From: Nissolia schottii
Lineage: Eukaryota; Streptophyta; Magnoliopsida; Fabales; Fabaceae
Direction of reading: 5' to 3'
DNA: 64,000 bases
NCBI GenBank assembly: GCA_003254905.1
Contig: QANU01099453.1
Coordinates: 1,406,406 to 1,470,405 of the forward strand
The notes beneath the pieces were generated by a model. That model was not told where the DNA came from. It saw nothing but the letters and a program-made list of their open reading frames with translations, and did not search any database. The translations under genes were made by a program, and so were the position numbers. Every line of letters starts with the position of its first letter. The stretch's first letter is position 1. Shown here one piece after another: positions 11,226-31,165 of this stretch.

Positions 11226-13865
11226 GGAAACTTATTAACAAAACTCAACTAAAAATAATTGACACAATTGGTAAGAAAATGACTCATATTTTAAAATGAT
11301 GTCTTGATTTTGGTAGGATGACCAATGTCGAATTCAGCTAAATTTTTGCTTTTATTTTGGATGTTAAAGAGAAAATGAGAGAAAAAAATATTAAAAAAAT
11401 GAGAAGAAATAAAATAGAGAGAAAAATAAAAGAGAAAATGTAATGTTTAAATGAATAGAAAATTAGTAAAATATAATAATTTTTTGTACTAAAAAAAAGT
11501 TAAGGATATTAAGTTATTTTCTTTCTCTTACTTTTTTTTATTTCACTACACTCCTCACTTCCTTTCTCTCTCTATCTCTACATTTTACTTCCAGGTTGGT
11601 ACAATTTTCATCTCATCAACTAAAATAAAAATTGTGTAAATCTCACTCACTATTTTTTTCTCTTCTCTCTATTTTCTTTGGCAAACCAAAGGATTTTCTC
11701 ACCTCACATTTTCTCTCAAACCAACCCATGTGTTAGTATGAAAAAAAAACCTCATAATTTATTCAAATTCAACTCTAGTCTATGAAACATGAGTCAAAGA
11801 CTAGTATTAAGGGAGCTAAGTTGCATTAAATATAAGTGGGGAAGTACTACTACTAGTCATGAATGAATGTGATGATCAAAGTAGTTGATGTGCACAAGTA
11901 GTGATTAAAGATGATGACATGATAGTAGCTTAGTGTTAGGAAGGAGCATAGGTTGGGTAGTGATGGGGTCCAGAGAGGAGACAGCAAGAATCATAATGAG
12001 AGAAGAGAAGGAAGAAGGGGCTATGATGTGTGAGTGCCAAGCTACTGCTTCTCTGACCCTCGTGCGGCCCTCTCTTTTGTGGGCCTCACTCCACTCCTTT
12101 TTCCTTACCCCTTTACGTGCCTCCGGGCCCACCACCCACCCACTCCCTCATTCACTCCTTTTCTTCCTCCGCCTTTTTCACTCGTTGCATTTTAAAATCT
12201 CAATTTAAATTTTAAAATTTTAAAATTTTATAAATATGAAAAATTTAATTAATTTTAATATTATCATTTAAATTACATAATTTTAAGATTTAAATTGGAT
12301 TATAATTTTATGTTTTATATTTTATTTCATTCATCTAATCCTATATAATAACTTAATTTTAACAACGTTTACAATATAAAAAAATACTAAGTGAATTTAT
12401 TTTATTAACAAATGAAGTGTAAACTTTATTAAAAAAAATTTTAATAATAGATATGATATTTGAACCTCTAAAAATAAAATTAAGCACATTTGACACTTGC
12501 TCACACAAACATAGGTTTATCATGTGCTTTTTTTATACCACACATTTGAATCTTAATTATACTTATATTGTATAGGTATTTATTGCTTTTTTTAAAGCTA
12601 TATGAACCCAACACAATCTAGACATACCTAAGGACACCCATGTTATCCAACGTTTTAAAAATATTTATATTTTAAATATGAAAAATAATAGGATGGAATT
12701 AATTTAGGACAATTTTATGATAAGCACGTACACAAATGTGTGAAGTCCACCATGGTAGGACCATAATAGATTTCATATATTTATAAGTGTGATTATTCTA
12801 AAGTTATCCCAATTTAGTGTCACCATAAATTACTCTATTTTAGTTTCTTATTAGAGAAATAAGCATTACGAAATAGAAAAATAAATATTACATAATAAAG
12901 AAATAAATATCGTTATTGAACATTTCTATGTGCCTATGAGTTTAATATCACTATAAAATAGAGAAATAAAAATTGACATCGAACATTTTTATGTATTTGT
13001 ACACACGTGTATTAATATTAGTTATTGTAGGGTTGTTTTTCATATAGAAATAACTTTTATCTTGAGTGTAAGGAGTGTTTGTCCATTTAACATTTATTTA
13101 TGAACATATAAATCATACATGTGCATTATTAACCAAAATCCATGTTATTAATTAATACAAAAATAATTTAAATGAAACGGTGTGCAATCTATAATGAACA
13201 CTCCTACGTGAACAAGACTTGGTTATATATAAATGTTTTACTATTAATTTTTTTTCTATGGTTTATCTTAACATAAATTCCATTTTTTAAAATTAATGAT
13301 AAAATATTCCCCATAATAACAGTAAAAAAATTCATGTGATATTCTCCTTCCCCAGTACATCCATCGTGCACTCGTACAATTGTTTTGAATAGCAATTGTT
13401 AATATGGATTCCCAATTCAAACCTTCAGCTTCTGTTTGTATTATTGAAAATAATTTTTGGTCAAAATGATTTTAAGTGTTAAAGATAAGGATAGTATATT
13501 CAAAAGCAGTGACCTCAATTCGATGCTACTCAATGTGAAATTCTACAACTACAAGCAGGTCCTTTCCTTTGTGTCTGCTTCTTGTAGAAGAAGTAGAGCG
13601 ATTTGTGTCATAGTCATAAACAGTGCACGTCCTCAGCTAGTATGTAAAATCTTCTCCTTATAGACGTTACCTTAAATGATTTAACTAGGATAAATAAAAT
13701 TAAAAGGAAAAAAAAAAAAAGGCAGGAATCTTTTCCCCAAATCACCTCACGCAGCTGGCAACGTTGAACACCAACTAACTTCAGCAAAAAGAAAGAAAGC
13801 AAAAAGTATGAATTGTGAAATTATGGAGTATTGATAGTCGATTGAAACCTTTTATGCGAGTTATA
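9327..13865. other. Gene-poor AT-rich intergenic region
   Basis: No coding sequence is supported. The region contains a (TA)n microsatellite near 11190-11222, CT-rich and poly-A tracts, and a GC-richer patch at about 12050-12180 whose reading frames match nothing I recognise. The strand-symmetric short ORFs look random. Confidence 0.6.
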
Positions 13866-14242
13866 AGTGATTTCTCATGTTGGGATAAGTATTTTCTCCT
13901 ACTATTTTTTTTAAATTTTTGATGATTTTTAAAATTAAATTCGTCAAATTTTGTCATTATTTTATAATTTAATATGACACATTGATGTATCATATGATCT
14001 AATATAATAAATTAATATTTTGTAATATAATATTTAGAGAGATGTATCATGAATTTAAATAGTCCATAAATTTTTAAACATTTTACAAATTAGTTATTCA
14101 ATAATTTAATTAATTTAAAATTTACCAATATTATATAAAACATAAAATGATGATAAAATTTAATAAATTTAATTTTAAGATTTATCGAAATTACAAAATT
14201 TAATATGAGAGAGTGTTTGCCAGTGCCACGTGAAAAATCACC
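13866..14242. repeat. AT-rich foldback element, copy 1 of 3
   Basis: The two halves are inverted repeats: GATTTTTAAAATTAAATT with ATCATTATTTTATAATTTAA on the left pair with AATTTAATTTTAAGATTTAT and AAATGATGATAAAATTT on the right. The outer edges are also inverted (AGTGATTTCTCATG against CCACGTGAAAAATCACC). The same structure recurs at 16280-16676 and 33121-33500. Non-coding; a MITE family is the natural reading. Confidence 0.75.
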
Positions 14243-16279
14243 TTATCTATAACGTTTCGCAAAACTCACTATAGTGCATAAATTAATCAATGACAGCTAA
14301 AAGTTGTGGAATCATATTCGCAGTTAAGATTTCAAAATTTTCTTATTGTGGTAATATAATCTTTTTCATCAAGTTGATATACATAATGAACGCGAACTTC
14401 AAATATCTAACATCATAATCTAAATTACAGTACATGCATTTAGTAAATTAAATAATGAATTAATGTACCTACAAATACAATTTACCTTCAACACACACCG
14501 TTGTCCTTTGTTTGTAATTTACAAGTTGTCTCTTCATAATTTTCATAATTTAAAAGCCTAATTGCATTTGATTTTTTGTTCTCTGAAACGTAAAATGTTG
14601 TTTTTTTAAGAAGTTTTACTTATTTAAAATATATATTTTTTTCTCTCATTACATAATTAAACATGATAATATTTAATATGTGAAGATTTATTCCCTTCCT
14701 TTTATGAGTTTTATTTGATACATTGTCTTGGAATACTTAGACTTCTTTTGTTGAAGGGAAGATTCTAATTATGGGTGAGAACTGACCAAGTGACCTATCA
14801 CACCTGTTTAAGAAAAAGCTAAACCCAGAGTATTCCTAATGCCTACTAGGCATGGTAGGTAGGGGATGTGCATTAACCACCAAGTTATTGGTCACGTTTT
14901 TGCGATGAATTCTTTAATGAAAAAAAAAAGGCTCATTAAAACACAAACCCTAGCTCTCTTTCCCTCATGGCTCCAACGCTAGTGTTCAGCCACCAACCCA
15001 CCAATGCGTGCCACCATTGTCCAGTCGGCGTTGGCAGTCGTGTCACCACTGAACCTCCATCTTCGACGCCCTTCTCACTGGGGGGAGTCGCGTTCTTCGA
15101 GGTCCTCGATCGGTTCTCGTCGTCACTCGTCACCAACGTCCTAAGTCTGTAAGTGTTTCTTATGACATCTCTAAAGGAGTCAGATTGTGTTATTTCAATT
15201 TTTCTCAATCTCAGTTTTGCTCGTACTTACTTTGCTAACCTTAAATGGAAAACTCTATTTTGCTTTTGATTTAAATGGAAAATTTTCAGTTTTACTTTTG
15301 CTTGCTTACAAGACTCATGTATGTTGTTTTAGGTTGCATGTTGAGAATTTGCATTTCATTTGGGAGCTATTGAGAATACAAGTTTTTTGGTTCCTAAAAA
15401 AATATATAAATTGGCCTTTCAGGTTAGTTTAGGTCAACAAAAGGCCTTTGATAAGCAATTCATCAAACTCATACCAAAAATTAATAATACAAATTTAACA
15501 AATTAAAAGGTCTAATTTAACCCATTGTCACCCCTAATTTCAATCGTTTGTCAAACAAGAAATAAGACATATTTTTAAACACTTCTAATATTTATAGAAG
15601 TACTAACGTATTGTATTATCTATCAAAATAATTCTTACATATCGATAACATGAACCAAACTTGTGACGGGCACATCGTTCCTTATTAATTATATATGATG
15701 TTAACCATCTTGTGGTGCAATTCAATCACATTGGATATCAGAACCTCTTGTTTGTTCAATTATGCCTAAATTCTAGTTTCCTAATCAATTTAACATAGAG
15801 ATCTCTTGCATGTGAATAATATTCCACGTGTATATGTATAACTAATGTCACTACTAGCTACTATTTTTGCTTGCCAATTAGTTGTGGTTTGAATTGAAGT
15901 GAGAAAAATGAGTGGTCGATGATGCATACAGTCAAAGTAGGCATTAATTAATATTCAAAAAAAGTTAGAGAAGCCAGAGTCAACGAAAACAACTGCAACA
16001 AGAGTGTGACTTGACTAACAGCAAACTCCATAGGGATTGCTGTCACTAACCTATCCCATGCACTCACCCAAGCAGTGTGGTAGAGATAGTATGAATAGAA
16101 TAGGGGGACCTGTTGATTGGTGGCAGGCAGCACACACGTGCGTTCCTGACACCCCGGCTTCAATTAATAAATGAAAAGAGAAATACTACTACTTACTGCC
16201 ACAACCACTCCTTACTGTGGAAATTTTTTTATTAGGTTCAGAGTTTAGTATTTGTCGATTTCATTTCAACAAATTGTTA
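14243..16279. other. Intergenic region with one exon-like patch
   Basis: Apart from the GC-rich patch at 14967-15150, this is AT-rich DNA. Nothing resembling an RNA gene or a conserved protein is visible. A mixed-composition stretch at 15950-16170 is open on the minus strand but has no recognisable motif. Confidence 0.6.
14967..15150 (+). other. Gene-start-like GC-rich fragment
   Basis: An ATG in a leader-like context opens 61 codons beginning MAPTLVFSHQPTN. Just inside the stop the sequence AGTCTGTAAGTG looks like a splice donor. The base composition is far richer in GC than the surroundings. No family is recognised and no following exon is found. It may be a fossil first exon or a fragment carried by a transposon. 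Confidence 0.2.
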
Positions 16280-16676
16280 GGTGGTCTCTAACATGTTTTA
16301 TACGATATATACTCTATTTTATTAAATTTTTATTTTATTTTTGATAATTTTTAAAATTAAATTTATTAAATTTTATCATCATTTTATAATTTAATATAAT
16401 ATATCAATGCGTTATATAATGTAATATGATTTATTAGTATTTTTTTAATAAAATATTTGTAAAAAAGTGCATCATATGTTCAAATGGTCTATAAATTTAT
16501 AAATCTCTTAATTATAAGTTGGTTATTTTAATAATTTAATTAATAAAAAAATTGTCAATATTATATAAAATATGAAATAATAAAAAATTTGATGAATTTA
16601 GTTATAAAAATTGTCAAAAATAAAAAAAAATTTAACAAGAGAGATATTTATCCAATGGAATACGTGAAAAACTACC
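16280..16676. repeat. AT-rich foldback element, copy 2 of 3
   Basis: Same structure and sequence order as the copy at 13866: TTTTTAAAATTAAATTTATT followed by TTTATAATTTAATATAATAT on the left, and the inverted counterparts (TATTATATAAAATATGAAAT and so on) on the right. Edges GGTGGTCTCTAACATG and TACGTGAAAAACTACC are inverted. Diverged from copy 1 by many substitutions and small indels. Confidence 0.72.
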
Positions 16677-19305
16677 AAACTATTTATGTTGTAAGCTAGA
16701 AAATAATTATTGTGTGAGAGTATATAAAGAAATATATAAAACTATTTATATGTCTCTTATTAATTATAAGCTTGGATTTTTGTGAAAAATAATTTTTGAC
16801 AAACATGTGATTATCACCTCATCTTTAAACACACAAATAATAAAATTAATAAAATTCATAAATAAAAGTTTTATAGTGAATGTAACTAAAAAAATTATTT
16901 TATATAACTAAAAATAAATTAATTCATAAATTAATTTGTAAAATATTTCCTGCTATGCTTAAAATATAAACTTGAGTTCAGTCAAGGAATTCTCTTATTT
17001 ACTGTTCCCAAAGTGAAAAACTTCTACCACTGCTAGTCTGCTACCCATATCCTGTGCTTCTCTGTACTCATCCACGCAAAACTGCCCACGTGGACGCGCA
17101 CGTGCGGCTGCCAATCCAACAAAAAGTTGTACTGCACACTCACAAGAGGAGAGATTTTGTACAGTAGGGTCGTCTTGAAATATATATTGTTGACTTAATG
17201 AATCATCTCAGAATGAAAATTGAAATGTTGTTGTGTATAGTTTATAATCATATGTAATTTTTTTTTACTATGAAAATTTTATTGGTCACAGTGAGATTTA
17301 AATTTAACGCTTCATGTACATTATTCAATTTTCTTATTACTAAATCAATTTTAATATGTATTTGATATGATGATTTAATATAAGGATTTTTTTAATAAGG
17401 GTAAACATTTAAGAAATTTATATATATATATATATATATATAATTTTAGTTATTTTTACTTCATTTAATATATTAAAATGTGAAAACTTATGTTACTACT
17501 AACTAGTATCTTTTTTCTTTTTCTTTTTTTATAATTTCTTAATTTGTAGCAACTGCGGAGCAAAGGATGAATGGGATTTGGCCCATATCCCAGTATGTGT
17601 GGGGGCACTGAAAGTGAGACCCAAAGCTCTTGTAAATGCGCCAATCTAAAAAAAATTAGGGGACCAAAGGCTTTTTTTCTATAAAAAAAAATAACTTTAA
17701 TCATCACCTGATAAAATCAGGACATCTTTAATTTAATATATTTGATTAATTAATTGATCATATATATTAGTTTTAAAATACACTAATTTTGTTGAATGAT
17801 AATAATTATAGTAAATCGGATTGAGTATTTTTTTGGTAATGTAACAGAAAAGAACAAAAGAGGAGGGAGCATAATATTTGTCGAACATATTGTGGACTTG
17901 TTTTAATGATAGAAAAGGTAGTTTTTTTTTAAAAATTTTAAAAAGACTAACAAAATATGTTTCCACGTGATTTATTAAAAGATATTTTTAAAAAAGGATT
18001 TTGAAAAATTAATTTTATTATTTTGTCCCATCCGATAACAAAATTTTATAATACAAAATATTTATAATGAAGTATTTTATAAATATGGTGATTTCTTTTT
18101 TTATTCAAAAATTAAAAAATATATGAGACAATAGATAAAACTAAAATTAGTCCCCTTTTAATTTTTATTATTTTTTTTAAAAAAAGAGTTAGAGACACTT
18201 TAAGAGACTTATTTTTTATGAAGTATCAATTATAGGGCGTAGATGGAGTGAAGCTAAAAGTGAGACACTATGCGTAGAGATGGTGTTGAAGATGCTGATA
18301 GAGCTTCTCTCTAGCAAAATTATCTATTTCATAAAATTCTTATACCTAGACAAAACCCTTCATCTTCTGCAACCACTTGTCAGAGCTGCCATAATAATTT
18401 CCAATCCCTTTATTTGTTTGGTGAGTGAAAGTGTGAAAGAAACCGAGTGGTGCCCGAATCCAAGGGTACTACTGCCCCCTGCCACCGATGCCAAAACAAC
18501 CTTGATGTGTGAACACTCTCACCCTTCCTTTGATCGCAGAATAGCTCTACTGCCTAGTAGTGCTTTTTTTTTTCTTTTTCTTTTTTTAAATGCTATCTTA
18601 TCAAATATGTCGTAATGTTTGGACTAACTTATCTTTCAGTATTTATGTGGTACAATTTTGTTTTACTATACGAAATATTATATTTAGTTTCTTTATTTTT
18701 TGTATTTATAAAGCTACAATGAGAAAACTGTAAGGCAATAATTGTTTAAGGTCAAAACATCATCCTTCTCGATCAACCATGAGGTATGTTCATTAGCTCA
18801 ATTTACAAATTGAACAATTAATTTATAACGCGGTGACCCATTAATTGAATCAGGAACTTGATACTTCGATTGAGTTAGTAGTGAAATCAAGTTTTATAAT
18901 TAAATATAATAAATGATATAAATTAGTATAAAGATAATTATAACTTATATCTAAAATTTAATCATTATCATTTTTATTTTGTTAAGAGTATATTTATTTG
19001 TATAAATTAATTCTTAACGTTATACATATATTTTAAATAAAAGAATTATTATATTAATTTCAATATAAGTTAGTTTTACCAACTTCCAATTGGTTAAGTA
19101 AAATGAGACGCTAGGCCCCTTAAGCAATGTCTACTGGGTGAAAGACAAAAAAAAATATAAGTTAGGTTTAGTTAATTTATTTTGAGTGTATAATACATTA
19201 ATATAAATATACTAATTATTTTATAAATATAATAAAATACTTGCGTTTAAATTTTATTAATTATAAGATATCATTTTATTTAACCTATTTGTTCCAATAT
19301 TTAAC
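16677..19305. other. Intergenic AT-rich region
   Basis: Holds a (TA)n tract near 17420-17442 and a GC-richer island at 17020-17130 with two G-boxes. An open frame at 18280-18615 has no recognisable domain and overlaps simple sequence at its end. No gene is called. Confidence 0.6.
17086..17105. promoter_or_regulatory. Pair of G-box (CACGTG) palindromes
   Basis: CCACGTGG at 17086-17093 and GCACGTGC at 17098-17105 are both perfect 8-bp palindromes centred 12 bp apart in otherwise AT-rich DNA. Plant bZIP and bHLH factors bind such cores. No adjacent gene is visible within several kb, so the target is unknown. Confidence 0.35.
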
Positions 19306-19836
19306 CACTACAAGAAAAATGTTAAATACAAATAGATATTTAATTATTATAGACGAATTTTTATTTTTACAAATGAATTTATTATATCTAAAGACAGATT
19401 AATTTCGTCTATTATTGACACATTGGAAGAATTTGACATGATTTTTACGGACAGGTTATCTATTTGTATTTATAGACGGATCTAATTAATATTACCCGTT
19501 TATAATATTAATTAAATTTGTCTATATTATTAATGAAATTTCATCAATTATCATCGTAATACAAATATATTTACAGACAGATAAGAAAAAGTTAAATATC
19601 AATATGATAATAAAAGAACCGTGTTTATATTTATATATATAGAGAGAGAGAATTCTAACATTTATCCATTTGGATGAATGCTGACAGGCTTTACTCTTTT
19701 ATTTAGACTAAAATGTCAATTTTGTCTTTGGTAAAATAAGTTGGGTGTCATGTCTATTTTAGTAATTAAATATACTATTGCTCTTTGTTTTAAAATATCT
19801 GTTTACTTTTTTCTTTTCCGTTGGTGTTAAGAAAAT
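19306..19836 (+). mobile_element. CACTA-type transposon end, cut by assembly gap
   Basis: CACTACAAGAAAAATG at 19306 matches the usual terminus of plant CACTA (En/Spm) elements. It is followed by repeated short motifs around ACAGACGG, TAGACGAA and TTATAGACGG, as in subterminal binding regions. The element would extend right, into the N gap at 19837. No transposase and no second end are seen in the window. Confidence 0.5.
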
Positions 19837-20412
19837 NNNNNNNNNNNNNNNNNNNNNNNNNNNNNNNNNNNNNNNNNNNNNNNNNNNNNNNNNNNNNNNN
19901 NNNNNNNNNNNNNNNNNNNNNNNNNNNNNNNNNNNNNNNNNNNNNNNNNNNNNNNNNNNNNNNNNNNNNNNNNNNNNNNNNNNNNNNNNNNNNNNNNNNN
20001 NNNNNNNNNNNNNNNNNNNNNNNNNNNNNNNNNNNNNNNNNNNNNNNNNNNNNNNNNNNNNNNNNNNNNNNNNNNNNNNNNNNNNNNNNNNNNNNNNNNN
20101 NNNNNNNNNNNNNNNNNNNNNNNNNNNNNNNNNNNNNNNNNNNNNNNNNNNNNNNNNNNNNNNNNNNNNNNNNNNNNNNNNNNNNNNNNNNNNNNNNNNN
20201 NNNNNNNNNNNNNNNNNNNNNNNNNNNNNNNNNNNNNNNNNNNNNNNNNNNNNNNNNNNNNNNNNNNNNNNNNNNNNNNNNNNNNNNNNNNNNNNNNNNN
20301 NNNNNNNNNNNNNNNNNNNNNNNNNNNNNNNNNNNNNNNNNNNNNNNNNNNNNNNNNNNNNNNNNNNNNNNNNNNNNNNNNNNNNNNNNNNNNNNNNNNN
20401 NNNNNNNNNNNN
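19837..20412. other. Assembly gap (576 N)
   Basis: All bases are N. Long apparent open frames across it are artefacts of untranslated N. Confidence 0.99.
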
Positions 20413-23400
20413 TTTTTTTTTTGTTAAGAAATAAAAATTGCACAAACATTAATAAAAGCAATTATAAAGTTAGTAATTACTACGAGAGAAAAATAATTAA
20501 TTAGAAGAGGAGTGTAATTAATTAATGTGAGAGAATGCCACTATTTATTATTAAAGAGAGACAGAAAAGGTCAGTAAGTACAATAATAACCTTATCATTA
20601 AAGTATCACATTATAAATACAGGGACATTCCTTGTCCAACTAAAGAGTGAACCTTTGGTGAATGTTAGCATTTCCACACACACACATATATTCTTTACAT
20701 TTTAATTATATACATATTATGATAATTTTCTCATAAAAATTTTATTAGCGTTATTTATTTGTATTTAGTTCTAATAAGTATTAGTATTAGTAATATATCT
20801 TCTCACTAAAAATTTCGAAAACAAAACATTTTTAAAAATTGTAAAGTTGAAAAATCAATAAAAATATAAAGGGAAGATAAATAAAATGTCAAAGAGAAAA
20901 AAATGAAATTATAATCGATAATAACTACAAATAATTACAATTTTAAGATAAAATATCATGTGGCAACTTGAGTGAAAGAATTTTTAATACATAGATAAAT
21001 TGACAAATAATAAATAGATAAATAGATGGATAGATATATAGATGGACACAACAATGTCATCAGTTATTTGAATAAAACTTCTCTTAAAAATACAACCTAA
21101 TTTCTTATTTAGTCTATATTTGAACAAATAACAAGTTGTTGCTTGGGGTTTCATATATAATAAAGATAAATTAAGGATCATATCATTGTGGTTTAAACCA
21201 GTCACTTGCCCAATGCAATCTTTTATTTGGAATCGTTTGAGCGTCAAACCGATTAAACCCAATATAAATCTGCTAGTCTAGATGGTTGAACTAGAAGATG
21301 TGATTTGAAGCCTTTGAGAGCCTTTGCTAATGGGCGTGTGCTCCCTATTATATGAATTTTAATATAATTTGATATATTTATCAATTAAATCCAGTTCAAT
21401 TATTGAATTACAAGTTTTGAACTAGTGAGTCAATAATGTTACTAGTCCAATACTTGATCGAGTCAATCATCAAGCCGCTAATCTGTATTGTGAAATTGAA
21501 CTCATCATGATAAAATTAGGAGCAAAGGGAAAAAGGGTGAATACACTTATTGGAGTAATTAATTAAGGTGAGAAAATTGATGGAGGGGTCGAAGGCATAC
21601 CCCCTCGTTCCTCAACGGCATAATTGTTATCGACGTGTATGATATGATGTTGCTCTCTCCATTATTAATTTACGGCATATGATATGATTTGATGTGTTCC
21701 TCACCAATTATTGTGCCACTAATGCACTATATGAATTCCAACCCACATTGTCCCCCTCCTTCAATCACAAAATTGAATCCCTCTTCGGTTCACATTATAA
21801 TTGAAATGGTACTTTCTTCTGTTACTTTATATTTCTTTTAAGTGTTAACATCTGAGCTCTTATTTGAAGTTTCCTAATCCAAATAAAGGCTAAGCCTTAG
21901 TGGCTGGTGGGCAAGCTTCGTATAGTTAAAGAGAAAAAGAAACATTATAATAATTATAGAGATCTATGGTATAATAAATTACTATTTCTCGTCAAAACAC
22001 GTGAGTACTACTACACTTTTCAAAGACTTTATTTTGATAGAACTTTTGCTTTATATACTATATCAGCCTAATAATTATATAGTTTCGTTTCTTAAATTTA
22101 TGTGACTAACTGTTAGGTTGGCACAGTTTAAGACTTGTCACTGAAATTTCTGGCTGACTCATCTCTCATGGACAAGATCATTTAGAAGTTAATTTTTTTT
22201 GTTGTTAAGAAGAATTTTGAACCTAATTAAGCTGAAATTATTTTTGGCATCCTAAATGTTAAAAACAAGTTATTTCAATTGTACGTGGCTAAATTGTTGG
22301 CATAATTAAGCGTTGCCCTGTAGCTGAAATTCTGGCTGCAGTTCCATCGTTCAAGAACAAGACATTGTTTGCTTCTAGGGTATTAATAGACTTAAGCTGA
22401 ACTATCACACATCGAGTAAACCTTTAAATTTGTCTACAAAATTGATAATATTGGTTAAGTTCATCTCTAAACTATTAAAAGTACTCAAATTAATCTTAAA
22501 GTTGTCAAAAACAAATCAAATTAATCTATCTTTAAAAGGGATTAACTTGATTGATATTGAATGATTAATTTGATCAATTTTTTATCACTTCAAGGAAGAA
22601 TTTTTAAAACTTCTTAAAACTTGATGACAAACTTGACTGATGCTATCAATTTTAGATTTGAATTTAAAAGTTTACTCATCACATTTTTTTATCTTTCAAA
22701 CGTCACAAGTTAAACATTTATCAATAAACTTGCATATAATTATTTGTATATGAGGTGACTTGACATTGTCACACAAATGTTTCAATTAAACTATGAGGTG
22801 ATTGAGAAACGCCAAATTAGCTTCTCATGATGTGTAGAAAAATGATTCTTATGACCAAAAGAAAAGAAGAAAGAAAAAATGACGTGATTGAGGACCCATT
22901 AGAATGGAATTTGCATGTGAGAGTGCCTCTCAAAAAAGCTATTTAGTCTAGTCAGTTTTTGCATATTGGTTCAAATCATGTCTCTGTGTCCAAAAACAAT
23001 CTTTGCCTCAATTCATGTCTCTAAGTCAAAAACAATGATGCCATCCCTCCTCATTTTTTTTTTCACACCAAGATCTACTAGGACTAAGAAAAATCGTGGG
23101 TTGGTTCCCTTTGTGGAACATATATGAACCCTGTTTCTCCTGCATCCAAATTCTTGACTTGGGTTGATGTCTTTCATCATGTGAGCTGCTTAATTTGACT
23201 AAAAAACAAGTGTTACAGTCACTAACACACTTGGATGTGATGCCAATAAGGAAAGTTTTGCACTTTTATTTTATTTTATTTTATTACTTTCCTAAACTTT
23301 TTGGCTTAATCATTAGTGGACGGTGCTTTCCAGATAACGGATGAGACCGAAACAAAAATTAAGGTAAAGGAAATTCAACACAAAAGTATGCTTCTCAAAA

Positions 23401-24200
23401 TAGAACGTGGAAAAAATGTTTGTTGAAAAATTTTCATGATCACCGACAGAAATTCAAATAAAGAAACTGGGCCAAGAATGAAAAGTATTAGACAAATTGT
23501 TTTTGGGCAATGCTTTAGGCCCAACTTTACAAATGAGCCTCGAGATTATTCCCAAGCCCATAAAATTAAGTGGTCTCAACTCTCATACACTCCCCGATTT
23601 AATGTTTTTTATATATAAGTTGGAGATTGTTTTCGCTTTCATGAAAACATCCTTAATCTTACAATATACCCATAATCGACCGACAATGGTATTGGCATAG
23701 TGATAGAGGCAAAGTACAGCTTTGGGAAGAGGTTCCATTCAAAAAAAAAAAAAAACTAAAAAAACCAGTTTGGTTACGTCCAAAATTATTAGTCTTCTTC
23801 TTTAATGAAAATGGTAGTACAAAAATAAATATACCCATTATTTTGCATAGTTAAACAATAAATTTGAAGTTTAATTACTATGTAACTTTACATTATTATT
23901 TAATTAAATTATTAAAAATATAAGAATCACTCATTTTTACTTATGTATTGAAGTTGGATTAGGTCATTTAATTTTTAATATGATATTAAAGTCTGTCCTA
24001 AAACATTTGTTGGATCACTTGCAGGTGTATCTATATTTCACACTCCAGGTGCTTTAGGCCACTCAATTAGTAAAGCCGGATGAAAACGTGACGACCAAAG
24101 TGCGAATAAGTCCTCGTAAAAATAACATTAAAACAGGGAAAATATCATTCGAGTCATCCACAAACCTTGACAAAAAAGAAACAGCATATTTCGCGTACAA
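20413..24200. other. Intergenic region downstream of CDC48
   Basis: No gene is supported. Two segments near 22085-22180 and 22290-22375 are diverged direct repeats (sharing GTTGGCA, TGAAATTTCTGGCTG-like and AACAAGA motifs). Poly-A and poly-T tracts and old repeat debris make up most of the rest. Confidence 0.6.
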
Positions 24201-24493
24201 CATATTTTAATATGCCCATAAAATCTTACGGTACATAATGAGGCGTAAAATTTTGTTTATCATATAAGGTGTTGCCACTTTCAGAAGGTGCAGTGTTATA
24301 CAATAAGCTTCGAACTAATTTAATTCTTTTTTGGAGGGGACTCGCACCAAAAAATGCTGGCCATATGAATAAATGCCTTCTACCAAGAAATGACAACAAC
24401 AATCCAAAGGAAGCCCAAGAGACTTCATAACGGGAAGTACATAAACAAGATAGCACTGGCATTCAAACAATAGGAACAAACGCACAAGCTGAC
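24200..24493 (-). other. Probable 3' UTR of CDC48
   Basis: About 290 bases follow the CDC48 stop codon on the minus strand without a new ORF of interest. The exact cleavage site cannot be fixed from sequence alone. Confidence 0.45.
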
Positions 24494-30980
<6,487 letters not shown>

Positions 30981-31165
30981 ATATATGGGTTGGAATGAGA
31001 AATTATAAAAGTGTGAGGCAAATTTTTGAAATCGCTATTGTGCAAGGCAATTTTAAAAAATCCGAAAATAAAAAAAATTCAGATGTCTGAAATTGCCACA
31101 GGGGGTGACGATTTCAGACAAAACACCTACTCATTCGTAATTTTTTTGAATGGACCATACTATGA
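30981..31165. repeat. TCTGAA-palindrome MITE, copy 1 of 2
   Basis: Contains the hairpin TGTCTGAAATTGCC, a CACAGGGGGTG centre, then GATTTCAGACA (about 31084-31122). Outer arms read ATATATGGGTTGGAATGA on the left and TTTTTGAATGGACCATA on the right. These resemble, in inverted orientation, the outer arms of the element at 57291-57622 (TATGGTCCAGGTAAAAAATT). Non-coding. Confidence 0.6.

Noticed and set aside
19759-20504. Long open frames across 19759-20504 on both strands
   Set aside because: They consist almost wholly of N translated as X; only the gap is real.
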